A stretch of DNA of 46,916 nt from an uncultured Mycoplasmatota bacterium (GCA_900548725.1 URLV01000007.1:1-46916), one strand, 5' to 3'; shown: positions 16,250 through 25,685, counted from the stretch's first letter. Translations and numbers: made by a program. Notes: generated from the letters alone by a model not told the origin.

Positions 16250-17897
16250 AACTTGACTTAATAACATAAGGTTCATTTAAAGTTCCAATGCCACTAAAAA
16301 CTTCAACATTTGATTTAAGAGAAATAACAGGTCTAATTGTACGAATATCATTAATTATATTATTTTCACGTAAAAGTCCAGTATTTAAAACATTGAAAAA
16401 AGAATCAAAATCACTAACATAAAAGCTTGGAGAAATTACCCACCACACATTAACAGCAGCATTCTTATTTATATAATAATTAGAATTATCAATACCAATT
16501 TTACCACCTGCAAAAGCAATTTCATCAACTGTTAACAAGCCAACTATATTTGTATCAATTTCTCCTGTAATCAATCTATTTCCATCACATTTATAAGTAG
16601 GTATTTGTGTTTGATAAATTCTTTTCCCAGCACTATATCTAAAAGAAATCCCCGACGTTATTAACTCTGATGCAGTTTTGCTCTTTAATTCATATGTATC
16701 ATAATCATAAGCAGTATGTAAATCACCTATACACCATTCTTCAAGTTTAAGTAAATTTTTATCTGTATCTTTTGTAATTTTCCTTTCAATCCATTCATTT
16801 AATTTTGTTCGAACTCCATTCGAACTATTTATATAATCACTTATATTATTAGAATCAACAGTTTTATAACCATAATCACTTCTTATTTTTGTACCCTGTA
16901 TTCCAACAGCACCATTCGTTGCATAACCAGTTTCACCAGTTGTATTTTTATCATTACATTCTAATTCTGAAGCAAGAATTAATTTAACACTTCCATCTCC
17001 TTCAATCCTAACAATTCTCCAACACATATCAGCAAAGCTAACATAATTATCTGTTACATTTCCCCTATAATAATAACTTGTTCCATAGTCATCTTCTGTA
17101 ACTGATAATATTCTTTCATTTTCATCATTTATTTCCTTTGCAGGTTTTGTTCTAGGAATTTCACTAAATATAGTACTTCCATTTTGTAAAATTGCATTAT
17201 TTATTATTTGATAATTAAGTGCATTTTTATTTGAACTATACGGATTTATTTCATCACTTTTAGTTCTTAAATCAACTATATTTACTTTTCCTTCAAACTT
17301 TTTATTCATGTCATCACTTTGATCTACTTCAGCATTTTTATATACTATTGTTAAAGTATATACTTGTGTATGATCTACATCTATTATATTTGTTGTCATT
17401 AATGAAAAATTTGTTTTTGTTGGAAATATAGTTTCTGTCTTTCCATTACATGTACCATCTTCAGTACCAGTTATTTTTGCAGTACCATTTTCATCTACTT
17501 CAAGTGAAAAACCTGTTTTTAAATATTGCTTACATTCTAATGTATATACTAAATCTTCTTGTCTATCTAAACTATCAATTGTTGTATTATTTTCTAAATT
17601 AGTATAAGTAATATTTTCAAGCGATGCTCCATATGTTACTGTACTATTTCCTTCATTGGTTGCACTAAATACTTTTACTGCCGCTGTTTCTCCTGGCATT
17701 AATGCTTCTTTTGTTATTATATCTTGTGTTTCTTCCCCATACTTTAATACAAGGTTTGCTGTTGTTACACTTATTGATTTGGTATTAGTATTTCCAGTTA
17801 TTTTAGTTAAAAAATAAGCATAAGTTAGACCTACTAATATAAGTAGTACTAAAAATATTCCTGTTATACTAACCATTATTTTTTGTTTTTTAGACAT
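16248..17897 (-). CDS. TasA/camelysin-like surface protein with C-terminal lectin-type domain
   Basis: The 549-residue protein starts MSKKQKIMVSITG, followed by one hydrophobic helix (about residues 9-30, ending TYAYF). The next 190 residues resemble TasA/camelysin-type exported proteins: AYF after the helix, then 'PGETAAVKVFSATNEGNSTVTYG', split here as PGETAAVKVF and NEGNSTVTYG. The C-terminal half (about residues 290-549) carries DDYGTSYYYRG, MCWRIVRIEGDGSVKLIL, VDEIAFAGG, WWVISPSFYVSD and IRPVISLKS, a layout typical of C-type-lectin/FGE-fold domains of gut Bacillota. It is a paralogue of the gene at 38864, nearly identical at the N terminus. Here the C-terminal region has ordinary AT-ending codons. 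Role unknown; surface display is inferred. Confidence 0.7.
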   Translation of the reverse strand: MSKKQKIMVSITGIFLVLLILVGLTYAYFLTKITGNTNTKSISVTTANLVLKYGEETQDIITKEALMPGETAAVKVFSATNEGNSTVTYGASLENITYTNLENNTTIDSLDRQEDLVYTLECKQYLKTGFSLEVDENGTAKITGTEDGTCNGKTETIFPTKTNFSLMTTNIIDVDHTQVYTLTIVYKNAEVDQSDDMNKKFEGKVNIVDLRTKSDEINPYSSNKNALNYQIINNAILQNGSTIFSEIPRTKPAKEINDENERILSVTEDDYGTSYYYRGNVTDNYVSFADMCWRIVRIEGDGSVKLILASELECNDKNTTGETGYATNGAVGIQGTKIRSDYGYKTVDSNNISDYINSSNGVRTKLNEWIERKITKDTDKNLLKLEEWCIGDLHTAYDYDTYELKSKTASELITSGISFRYSAGKRIYQTQIPTYKCDGNRLITGEIDTNIVGLLTVDEIAFAGGKIGIDNSNYYINKNAAVNVWWVISPSFYVSDFDSFFNVLNTGLLRENNIINDIRTIRPVISLKSNVEVFSGIGTLNEPYVIKSS

Positions 17898-17902
17898 ATA
17901 TA
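17761..17902 (-). repeat. Near-identical 5' module, copy A
   Basis: This segment, covering the ribosome-binding region, start and first ~45 codons, matches 40566-40707 with only about seven differences by my eye. The two genes diverge strongly downstream. It points to recent duplication or gene conversion of the export/anchor module. Confidence 0.75.
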
Positions 17903-17943
17903 TAATACCTACTTTCTATACTCAATAAAAGTATAAAACAAAT

Positions 17944-17972
17944 ATAATAATAACACAAGTATTTCATATCAA
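17944..17972 (-). promoter_or_regulatory. Promoter of the first TasA-like gene
   Basis: TTGATA, 17 bases, TATTAT on the minus strand, about 45 bases upstream of the ATG. The spacer carries ACTTGT as in the promoter at 16186-16214. Between this promoter and the polA terminator (17973-18094) I see only AT-rich sequence with no supported gene. Confidence 0.6.
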
Positions 17973-18101
17973 ATGTTTATTGTTTATAAAATTAAAGTTA
18001 AAAGTGGTTTTTAATAAAAAATATAATAACCATTATATCACATATTCCTAAAATAAATAAATTTTTACATTATTATTTATTGCATACTTATATTAAAAAA
18101 A

Positions 18102-18128
18102 TCAGAACATAAATAATAAATGTTCTGA
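18102..18128 (-). terminator. polA terminator
   Basis: TCAGAACAT pairs with ATGTTCTGA (9 bp, 9-base loop) and is followed by seven Ts on the minus strand. A second small hairpin, ATCGTT-TAG-AACGAT, lies between it and the polA stop at 18135-18149. Confidence 0.85.
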
Positions 18129-18175
18129 ATATGTATCGTTTAGAACGATTTTTAAATATTAAAATTAAATAATTT

Positions 18176-20728
18176 TTATTTTGTTTCATAAAGGTCTGTA
18201 CCATAATCATGGCTTACGTCTAGAGGTACTTTTAATTTTACTACATTTTTCATTATATCAGATACTAATTCTTCTAATTCTTTTTGTTCTGATTTAACAA
18301 CATCAAATACTAATTCATCATGTATTTGTAATAGCATTTTACTTTTTAAATTACGTTTTATAATTTCGCTATCAATACGTACCATAGCCATTTTTATTAT
18401 ATCAGCACTAGTGCCTTGTATAGGAGTATTAAGAGCTATTCTTTCGCCACTCATACGAACCATATAATTAGGATTATTTAATTCTTCGATAACTCTTTTC
18501 CTTTTAAATAAAGTTCTTACACTTCCATCTTCTTTTGCTTCTTTAACAATATTTTCCATATAATTTTTTACACCTGGATATAATTCATAATATTTATCTA
18601 TAAATTTTTTAGCATCAACAATACTTAAACCTATATTTTCACCTAAACCAAATCCACTAATACCGTAAACTATTCCAAATATTACTGCTTTTGCTGTATG
18701 TCTCATTATCTTTGTAACATCTTCTTTTGGTACTCCAAATATATCACTCGCTACAAATGTGTGAATATCTTCACCATTTACAAAGGCATTTATTAATTCT
18801 TCTGAATCACTTATGTGTGCTAATATTCTTAATTCTATTTGACTATAATCAGCACTTAAAAACATATCATTTTCTGGTAAAAATGCCTTTCTTATAAGTC
18901 TACCTAATTCATCTTTTGCAGGCAAATTTTGCAAATTAGGCTCTGTACTAGATAGCCTTCCGGTTCTAGTTAAAGTTTGTTTATAAATAGTATGTATTTT
19001 ACCATCTTCCATTATATAATTTTTTAAACCTTCTACATAAGTTCCTTGCAGTTTAGTAAGATTTCTATATTCTTGTATTAAAGGTACTATAGGATGGTCA
19101 TTTATTATTTTTTCTAAAACTTTACTATCAGTAGAATAACCTGTTTTTGTTTTTTTAGCATGTTTCAATCCCAATTTTTCAAATAATATAGTTCCTAATT
19201 GTTTAGAACTTGATATATTAAATTCTTCACCTGCTAAATTATAAATATCTTGTGTTAATAAATCAATTTTACTTGATAATTCAGTACTCATTTTATCTAA
19301 TATACTTTTATCACATATTATACCGTTTAATTCCATTCTAGTTAATACGTTTATAAGTGGCATTTCAACATTGGTGAATAATTCATACATATCCTCCAAT
19401 TTTAATTTTTTTATATATTCATCTCTTATATCATTAATATATTTAGCTTTTCTAACTACATTATATTCTAAATTACCACCTTTTTTATAAAAGTCATATA
19501 ATTCATCTATATTAATTCCATCATTTTTCATTAATATACTTAAATCTTCTCTATAATTATAATTTAATAAATCTGCTACTATTAAATGGTCATATATTGT
19601 ATTAGTAATAATATTTCCTACAAGACAATTATTCTTTTTTAAATCAAATGTATATTTTACACTATCTTTAATATAATTTAACACATCATTAACCATTTCT
19701 GGTTTTACAAAGAATAAATTTTCTTTATCATATAATCCCATACCGATTATTTTCCCAAAATGATAATTAAATTTATCACACTCTATATAATAACTAATTA
19801 TATTATCTTTATTTATTTCATTAACATTATTTAATATTTTATAATTAATATTTACTTCTATCTCTTTCTTTTCAAATTTTTTCATAAATGAATAGAATTC
19901 TAATTCTTCAAATAGATTTGTTAATTCATCTGTGCGTTCTTTAGTATATTTCATATCTTCTAAGTTATCTTCTATAGGAACATCTAAGTATATAGTTGCT
20001 ATTTTTTTAGAGAAGAATGCACTTTCTTTATCATCAACTAACTTTTCTTTTAATTTTCCTCCTATATCATCTATATGATCATATAAATTTTCTATAGTAT
20101 CATATTCTCTTATTAATTTAATCGCAGTTTTTTCTCCTATTCCTTTTACACCAGGAATATTATCGCTTGCATCTCCCATAAGAGCTTTTAAATCAATTAT
20201 TCTTATTGGGTCAAAACCATATTCTTCTTTAAAGGTATTTATATTGTATCTAATATAATCTTTTGATTTTAAACATTTAACTTCTATTTCTTCATTTATT
20301 AGTTGTAATAAATCTTTATCACTTGAAACAATTAAAGCTTCAAAATCAGGATCTATATATGCTCTTTTAGATAATGTACCAATAATATCATCTGCTTCAT
20401 AATTTTCTACTTCATAATGTTTTATACCCATAGCATCTAATATTTTTTTTGCAACAGGCATTTGCATTTTTAATTCATCAGGAGTTTTATTTCTACCATC
20501 TTTATATTCTTTGTATAAATCTTTTCTAAAATTTTTTCCTATATCAAATGCAACTGCCATATGTGTAGGTTCTTCACTCTCTATAATTTTATTCATCATA
20601 TTAACAAAACCATATAATGCATTTGTATAAAAACCTTTACTATTTTTCATTAAATTACCACTGTACGCTGTTGCATAGTAACTTCTAAACATTAAGTTAT
20701 TTCCATCTATAAGTATTATCTTTTTCAA
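18176..20728 (-). CDS. polA: DNA polymerase I
   Basis: Pol I fills gaps and removes RNA primers in replication and repair. The 850-residue protein has an N-terminal 5'-nuclease domain (about residues 1-290; IDGNNLMFRSYY, YEADDIIGTL, SSDKDLLQL, GDASDNIPGVKGIGEKTA). The polymerase domain has motif A (DYSQIELRILAH), motif B (RHTAKAVIFGIVYG) and motif C (QIHDELVFDV). The middle 3'-5' exonuclease region is degenerate: the metal-binding D-x-E is replaced by Y-I-E (YYIECDK), so no proofreading is expected, as in B. subtilis. I choose the TTG at 20728 (AGGTGG five bases upstream), giving MKKIILIDGNN as in orthologues, over a GTG nine bases earlier. Confidence 0.96.
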   Translation of the reverse strand: MKKIILIDGNNLMFRSYYATAYSGNLMKNSKGFYTNALYGFVNMMNKIIESEEPTHMAVAFDIGKNFRKDLYKEYKDGRNKTPDELKMQMPVAKKILDAMGIKHYEVENYEADDIIGTLSKRAYIDPDFEALIVSSDKDLLQLINEEIEVKCLKSKDYIRYNINTFKEEYGFDPIRIIDLKALMGDASDNIPGVKGIGEKTAIKLIREYDTIENLYDHIDDIGGKLKEKLVDDKESAFFSKKIATIYLDVPIEDNLEDMKYTKERTDELTNLFEELEFYSFMKKFEKKEIEVNINYKILNNVNEINKDNIISYYIECDKFNYHFGKIIGMGLYDKENLFFVKPEMVNDVLNYIKDSVKYTFDLKKNNCLVGNIITNTIYDHLIVADLLNYNYREDLSILMKNDGINIDELYDFYKKGGNLEYNVVRKAKYINDIRDEYIKKLKLEDMYELFTNVEMPLINVLTRMELNGIICDKSILDKMSTELSSKIDLLTQDIYNLAGEEFNISSSKQLGTILFEKLGLKHAKKTKTGYSTDSKVLEKIINDHPIVPLIQEYRNLTKLQGTYVEGLKNYIMEDGKIHTIYKQTLTRTGRLSSTEPNLQNLPAKDELGRLIRKAFLPENDMFLSADYSQIELRILAHISDSEELINAFVNGEDIHTFVASDIFGVPKEDVTKIMRHTAKAVIFGIVYGISGFGLGENIGLSIVDAKKFIDKYYELYPGVKNYMENIVKEAKEDGSVRTLFKRKRVIEELNNPNYMVRMSGERIALNTPIQGTSADIIKMAMVRIDSEIIKRNLKSKMLLQIHDELVFDVVKSEQKELEELVSDIMKNVVKLKVPLDVSHDYGTDLYETK

Positions 20729-20779
20729 TTTTACCACCTAAATATATTTTACTATATTATAAGATTTTTATAAAGAAAA

Positions 20780-20797
20780 AAAGAGCTTTTACTCTTT
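20780..20797 (-). terminator. Terminator of the rhomboid gene
   Basis: AAAGAG and CTCTTT form a 6-bp stem with a 6-base loop, followed by seven Ts then CTTT on the minus strand. The stop codon (20796) overlaps the stem. Its T run could serve as the -35 area for polA (TATAAT at 20756-20761). Confidence 0.75.
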
Positions 20798-21935
20798 ATT
20801 TAAATATTAATAGACTTAAAAATATAATAAGTATTAATAGACATATCGTTCCATTTATTCTATCTGTTTTACTACTTTTATTTTCTATACCTAAACTCAT
20901 TGTAGAAAGAATTCCTCCTACTAAACCACCTATATGTGCAGAGACATCTATTCCTGGTACTATAAAACCAATTCCTAAATTCAATATTATAAGTGGAATT
21001 AATTGTGTTTTTAAAACGCTACCTAGATATATTCTATAATGATATCCAAAGTATATTAATGAACCTAATAATCCAAATATAGCACCACTTGCTCCTACAC
21101 TCCAACTATTTGTTAATAGTGTAGATAATAAACTACCAGTTAACATACTAATAAAATAAACTAATAAGTATTTCTTTTTTCCTATAAAGTTTTCTATTTG
21201 TGAACCTATTATGTATAAAGAATACATATTACAAAATAAATGTATAATATCAGCATGTAAGAATCCACAAGTAATTAATCTATATATTTCACCTTGTTTA
21301 ATAAAATATTTATTTAACGCAAAGTTTGTATATACATCATATACATTTGATTTTGTTAATATCGTTGAAATTATATATACTAAAATGTTAATTATTATTA
21401 AAACGTTTGTTACAATAATCTTTTTAGGTGAAAATACTTTTTCATAAAAACTATTTTCTTTTTCTGTTTTTGTATTTATATCATTTGATACATTTATTAA
21501 AAAATCTATTCCATGTAAATCTTTTGTTTCTTCTTCAATTATATTTGGAAATAATTCTTTAACTTCTTCTTTATTTAAGTCTTCATTATTTTCAATAACT
21601 AATGTATCAATATTTTTTCTATCATTTATTTTTATTCCATCATTTATATTTGTTAAAATATTTAAAGTTTTTAATTTTCTTGATAATGTTTTTTTACTAA
21701 TTTGTTTACATACATTTAATATTTTATATGTATCTAAATCTACTTGTTCAGTATTATGTAAATAATTAGTATTTATTCTTATAATTTTATAGTAACTATC
21801 TAAATTTTCTAACCAAATTTCATTTTGTACTCCATTTACTAATATTGGAGCATAATTTTCTTTAGTTACAAAGTAGTGTACTAATTTCATTATTAATTCA
21901 TCTTTATCATTAAATATGTTATTCATGAAATTCAC
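20796..21935 (-). CDS. Rhomboid-family intramembrane serine protease
   Basis: Rhomboids cut membrane proteins within the bilayer with a Ser-His dyad. The 379-residue protein has a soluble N-terminal domain (about residues 1-165) and then about seven hydrophobic helices. Motifs are ITCGFLHADIIHLFCNMYSL (the conserved H/N helix), GASGAIFGLLG with the catalytic Ser (about residue 280), and DVSAHIGGLVGG with the catalytic His (about 333). The arrangement, with a cytosolic N-terminal region, resembles B. subtilis GluP (YqgP), which has a role in membrane protein quality control; TPR repeats seen in GluP are absent here. A terminator overlaps its stop. Divergent to the plus-strand membrane protein at 21990. 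Confidence 0.9.
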   Translation of the reverse strand: MNFMNNIFNDKDELIMKLVHYFVTKENYAPILVNGVQNEIWLENLDSYYKIIRINTNYLHNTEQVDLDTYKILNVCKQISKKTLSRKLKTLNILTNINDGIKINDRKNIDTLVIENNEDLNKEEVKELFPNIIEEETKDLHGIDFLINVSNDINTKTEKENSFYEKVFSPKKIIVTNVLIIINILVYIISTILTKSNVYDVYTNFALNKYFIKQGEIYRLITCGFLHADIIHLFCNMYSLYIIGSQIENFIGKKKYLLVYFISMLTGSLLSTLLTNSWSVGASGAIFGLLGSLIYFGYHYRIYLGSVLKTQLIPLIILNLGIGFIVPGIDVSAHIGGLVGGILSTMSLGIENKSSKTDRINGTICLLILIIFLSLLIFK

Positions 21936-21989
21936 CTTCCTGCATATATATTTTATAACAAAGTTGTATTTTAGTAAAGGAAATGATTT

Positions 21990-22331
21990 ATGAAAAAACT
22001 ATTATCTTTTTTAATTATTTTATTGCCTTGGTATATTTCATTCTTTATTTTAGCTTTTATTAACAATAATAATTCTTTTTTATTATTTTATATTAGTATT
22101 TCCTCAATACTTTATATAGCTATATCTTATTATATTTATAATACATTAAAAAATAATGAATATAAAAAAGACTTTTTATTAAATATAGTTTTATTATACT
22201 TAGTTAATCAGTCTTATAATTTTCTTTTGTTTTATTATAATAATTTGTTTAGTACTACTTTATTTGCTATCTCTGAATTTTTAATTGTTTTAAAAATTTT
22301 TATAAATGATAAAAGCTTAGTAGAAAAATAA
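21990..22331 (+). CDS. Small four-span membrane protein, unknown
   Basis: The 113-residue protein is mostly hydrophobic, with about four helices (near residues 4-24, 29-50, 62-78 and 84-103) and a short Lys-containing tail. The ATG at 21990 has AAAGGAA eight bases upstream. It is transcribed divergently from the rhomboid gene and ends 11 bases from the convergent end of the M16 gene at 22342. A weak AT-only hairpin spans that junction. I recognise no family and see no functional motif. Confidence 0.55.
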   Translation: MKKLLSFLIILLPWYISFFILAFINNNNSFLLFYISISSILYIAISYYIYNTLKNNEYKKDFLLNIVLLYLVNQSYNFLLFYYNNLFSTTLFAISEFLIVLKIFINDKSLVEK

Positions 22332-22341
22332 AAATTTATAT

Positions 22342-23634
22342 TTATTTTGTTTTAGGCTTTATAATTAGAATACTTCTTTTTATATTTTTTAAACTAGATA
22401 CTATATCATTAATTGTTTTAACATTCATTTTTTCATATATATCCATATAATCATTTATAAAGTTTCCATATTCCATAATATTATCTTGGATATTACTATT
22501 TACTAATTCAATATCATCAAAGTGTAATATATAATTTGATTTATAAACTTTTAATTTTCTATTTAATGTTTCTTCTTCTATCTTGATATTATTTATTGTT
22601 TCTTCAACATATCTTATTAAGGTATCTGGATAATCAGTTTCGGTTGTGATACACACTATAATAAAATCTTTAGTAAATGTTTTATTTACATTAATACCAT
22701 TTTGAATAACCTTTGATGAAATTAATTTATCTTGTAATAAACTTGTACTTCCAAATAAAATATTAAATAATATAGATATATAACTATTTAATTCTATATT
22801 AGAAAGATTTAATTTCTTAAATAATTTTCTAGGTATCTTATATGATATGTTTATTTTATTTGTTTCAACATTCATTTTTATTTCTTCATATTTTTTATTT
22901 ATTTTATTTGGTTCTGTTATTTCTTTATTCATTATATTTACATTATTAAATTCTTTTTTATTTTGGTTATTTTCTATAATACCTATTGTTTCATATGGAT
23001 TTACGTTTCCTGTTATTATGATAAACATATTATTTGGATTATAAAAAGTATTATAACAATCATATAAATTTTCTTTTGTTATTTTTTTTATATCTTCTTT
23101 AGATCCACTTATTAAGTATTTTCTATTGTCATTAACAAATATATTTTTAAATGCACTGTATGTTAATTCTGTATTAGGGTTATTATCATACATTTTTATT
23201 TCTTCTGTAATTATTCCTCGTTCGTTATTAACAAGTTCATTTGTAAAATAAGGTGTTTGTACATAATCTAGTAAATAATTTAAATTTTCTTTAAAGTATG
23301 TTGAAGAATATACTTCATAACATGTTAAATTATAAGTTGTATAAGCATTTACACTGCTACCTAATTTTGAAAAATAATCAAATGCTGTACCATCTTCCAT
23401 ATTAAACATTAAATGTTCTAAATAATGTGCAATTCCATTTGGAACTTTTTTAAATGTTTTATCGTTTGATGTTTTAAATTCAGTATTAATAGAACCAAAT
23501 TTTGTTGTAAATGTTATATAAAAATTTTTTTGAAATTTATTTGGAACAATGTATACTTCTAAACCATTATTTAATTTTTCATAATATAAAGTTTCATTAG
23601 TTTTGTTTATCTTTATTTCTTTCATTTTCACCAT
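22342..23634 (-). CDS. M16-family zinc peptidase, active-type subunit (YmfH-like)
   Basis: The 430-residue protein has the inverted zinc motif HxxEH in GIAHYLEHLMF (about residues 65-75), and a downstream Glu-rich segment ELVNNERGIITEEIKMYDNN typical of M16 peptidases. Length (~430) fits the YmfF/YmfH type of two half-proteins that together form the clam-shaped protease. The upstream gene (23597-24880) overlaps it by 38 bases and encodes a partner lacking the metal motif. In B. subtilis this pair (YmfF, YmfH) lies near other processing genes and has been linked to protein maturation; the substrate is not shown here. Cytoplasmic, no signal peptide. Confidence 0.88.
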   Translation of the reverse strand: MVKMKEIKINKTNETLYYEKLNNGLEVYIVPNKFQKNFYITFTTKFGSINTEFKTSNDKTFKKVPNGIAHYLEHLMFNMEDGTAFDYFSKLGSSVNAYTTYNLTCYEVYSSTYFKENLNYLLDYVQTPYFTNELVNNERGIITEEIKMYDNNPNTELTYSAFKNIFVNDNRKYLISGSKEDIKKITKENLYDCYNTFYNPNNMFIIITGNVNPYETIGIIENNQNKKEFNNVNIMNKEITEPNKINKKYEEIKMNVETNKINISYKIPRKLFKKLNLSNIELNSYISILFNILFGSTSLLQDKLISSKVIQNGINVNKTFTKDFIIVCITTETDYPDTLIRYVEETINNIKIEEETLNRKLKVYKSNYILHFDDIELVNSNIQDNIMEYGNFINDYMDIYEKMNVKTINDIVSSLKNIKRSILIIKPKTK

Positions 23635-24880
23635 CTCTTACACATAATATTGTATTTAATTTTATTTTTTTTGCAAAATTCATTATATCTTTTTTAGTAA
23701 CATCATTATATTTATTAATTCTTATTTCCAATTTTTCTAAGCCATATAAATTTTCAAAAACATAGTTGTCAACTATTCTTCCTGGAACATCTAATGACAT
23801 GTTAAGTGTAGTTGTTATAAGTTTTTTTGCATTATTTAATTCTTCATCAGATATATTTCCACAAATCATATCATCTAATGCTTTTTTCATTAATTTTATT
23901 GCTAATTCTTCATTATCAGAGGACACAGCGGTATGTAATATTAATAGATTATCAAATTTTTGATATATACTTACACAGTTATAGCAAAGTGAATTTTCAT
24001 TTCTTAATCTATTATATAATTTTGTTTCTAAAGAACCTCCACCTAATATCATATTATAAATATTTGCAACATAGTTTTTTTCGTTAGTGGTCATATTTTC
24101 TATATTTAGTCCAATACATATATTTTCTTGGCTGAATGGAAAATATTCATATATTTTTCTAGGTTTATTAATTATTTTATTTTTTATATCATAATTAACT
24201 TTATGTGATTTTAATATATTTATTTTAAAATTATTCTCTATTACACTTTTTACTTTATCCATATCTAAATCACCTATTATGTAGATATCTATATAATCAT
24301 GCTTTATCATATCTAAATAATAATCGTATATATTAGTATTTGTTATAGAATTTAAATCTTCTATATATCCATTAATATTAATAGATGTTTCTGTATCACT
24401 ACACATATTACTTAGTAATTTATTTATAGAGTAACTTTTTGGGTCTTCTATTATAGATTCAATATCTTTTTTTACTCTTTCTATTATGTACGTAAATGTA
24501 GTTATATCAAATTCATTATTATTTACATTAGGATTTAATATTGCTTCTAAAGGAAATTTAATAAAGTTATCTATTTTTTCATTTACTAGGTTTGGATTTA
24601 TAAAATCAAAACAAAAACTAGTAAGAATACTACTTCCTACTCTATTTGTTATTCCATAAAAATATGCATTATATAAATTTTCTAATTCTATAATCATTTT
24701 TCTTCTTGTATTATATCTTTTTGTATTTTCAACAATTAATTCTGTTAATACACTTCTTTTAGTTATATCTTCTTTTTTTATATTATTTCTAAATATTATT
24801 TCCATATGACAAGTTTTAAACCTATCAGTCTTTATTGTATAAATATTATAAGTTTTTGTTTTAAAAGTTTTATATATCAT
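23597..24880 (-). CDS. M16-family peptidase-like protein, inactive-type subunit (YmfF-like)
   Basis: This 427-residue paralogue of the next gene keeps the overall M16 fold signature (for example ENICIGLNIENMTTNEKNYV and MILGGGSLETKLYNRLRNEN in the second half). The position of the HxxEH motif is occupied by LTELIVENTKRYNTRR, without zinc ligands, so it should be non-catalytic. Such inactive/active M16 pairs form heterodimers in which the inactive half shapes the substrate chamber. The GLN..GGGSLE segment is the usual substrate-binding 'R..Y' region equivalent. The ATG has AGAGGTG upstream; it is divergent from deoD. Confidence 0.85.
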   Translation of the reverse strand: MIYKTFKTKTYNIYTIKTDRFKTCHMEIIFRNNIKKEDITKRSVLTELIVENTKRYNTRRKMIIELENLYNAYFYGITNRVGSSILTSFCFDFINPNLVNEKIDNFIKFPLEAILNPNVNNNEFDITTFTYIIERVKKDIESIIEDPKSYSINKLLSNMCSDTETSININGYIEDLNSITNTNIYDYYLDMIKHDYIDIYIIGDLDMDKVKSVIENNFKINILKSHKVNYDIKNKIINKPRKIYEYFPFSQENICIGLNIENMTTNEKNYVANIYNMILGGGSLETKLYNRLRNENSLCYNCVSIYQKFDNLLILHTAVSSDNEELAIKLMKKALDDMICGNISDEELNNAKKLITTTLNMSLDVPGRIVDNYVFENLYGLEKLEIRINKYNDVTKKDIMNFAKKIKLNTILCVRDGENERNKDKQN

Positions 24881-24944
24881 AAAGCACCTCTTTTATATTA
24901 TGTGTAAACATATTAATTTTATAATGAAATTATATCATATTTAT

Positions 24945-24953
24945 TGGTATAAT
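24945..24953 (+). promoter_or_regulatory. Extended -10 promoter of deoD
   Basis: TGGTATAAT is a full extended -10 element 21 bases upstream of the deoD ATG at 24975. No convincing -35 hexamer is present, as expected for this class. Confidence 0.6.
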
Positions 24954-24974
24954 TATACTAGGAGCGTGATATTA

Positions 24975-25685
24975 ATGTCTATTCATATAAGTGCAAAAAA
25001 AGATAGTGTTAGCGATGTTGTTTTAATGCCCGGTGATCCTTTACGTGCAAAATATATTGCCGAAACTTTTTTAACTGATGTTATACAAATTAATGAAGTT
25101 AGAAATATGCTTGGATATACTGGATATTATAAAGGAAAAAGAGTTACTGTTATGGGAAGTGGTATGGGTATACCAAGTATTGGAATATATTCTTATGAAC
25201 TATATCATGACTATGATGTTAAAAAGATTATTAGAATCGGAACTGGTGGCAGTTTAGATAAAAGTATAAAAGTAAATGACGTTGTCCTTGCAGGAGCTAG
25301 CTACTCCCCTTCTAGTTTTGCATACGTTTGGGGAAAAGATGTTAGAAACATTATTAATAGTAGTGAAAAACTAAATAATAAAATAGTTGAAACTAGTCAA
25401 AAATTAAAAATGAATATAAAAGTTGGTACTATTCTTACAGCAGATGTTTTTACTGTATATGCAAATATTGACCATGTTTTAAAAAACGTTCCATCTCATA
25501 TTAATTTATTATGTAATGAAATGGAAGCTTTTGGTTTATTTCATGTAGCAGAATTATGTGGAAAAGAAGCAAGTGCATTAATTAGTATAGTAGATAGTCC
25601 TTTTGAAAAAACTATGCTAAGCTCAGAAGAAAAAGAAAAAAAATTAAATGATATGATTATTTTAGCACTTGAAAGCATATTATAA
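24975..25685 (+). CDS. deoD: Purine nucleoside phosphorylase, hexameric type
   Basis: DeoD splits purine (deoxy)nucleosides with phosphate to base plus (deoxy)ribose-1-phosphate, for salvage. The 236-residue length is typical (~235). Motifs are MSIHISAKK, VVLMPGDPLRAKYIAE with the phosphate-binding Arg (about residues 15-30), GMGIPSIGIYSYEL, IRIGTGGS, the ribose-binding NEMEAFGLF (about 177-185) and ALISIVDS with the catalytic Asp. I choose the ATG at 24975, preceded by AGGAGCG, which gives the conserved N terminus; an upstream in-frame ATG at 24900 would add 25 unrelated residues. Plus strand, opposite to nearly all neighbours, perhaps with the 61-residue ORF after it. Confidence 0.95.
   Translation: MSIHISAKKDSVSDVVLMPGDPLRAKYIAETFLTDVIQINEVRNMLGYTGYYKGKRVTVMGSGMGIPSIGIYSYELYHDYDVKKIIRIGTGGSLDKSIKVNDVVLAGASYSPSSFAYVWGKDVRNIINSSEKLNNKIVETSQKLKMNIKVGTILTADVFTVYANIDHVLKNVPSHINLLCNEMEAFGLFHVAELCGKEASALISIVDSPFEKTMLSSEEKEKKLNDMIILALESIL

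Noticed and set aside
16248..16450. The first TasA-like protein as a second variable-region target.
   Set aside because: The corresponding C-terminal segment uses the normal A/T-ending codons of the genome, with no NNC/NNT runs, so there is no sequence sign of adenine-directed diversification.
17973..18094. Possible tiny ORF (11 codons) or small RNA between polA and the surface gene.
   Set aside because: No ribosome-binding site, no terminator of its own and no stable structure other than the polA terminator.
22325..22348. AAAATAAA/TTTATTTT hairpin between the convergent genes at 22331 and 22342.
   Set aside because: The stem is only A-T pairs in an A/T-rich spacer; too weak to call a terminator.
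24900..24974. N-terminal extension of deoD from the ATG at 24900.
   Set aside because: It has no ribosome-binding site, would run through the extended -10 promoter, and the family N terminus starts at 24975.
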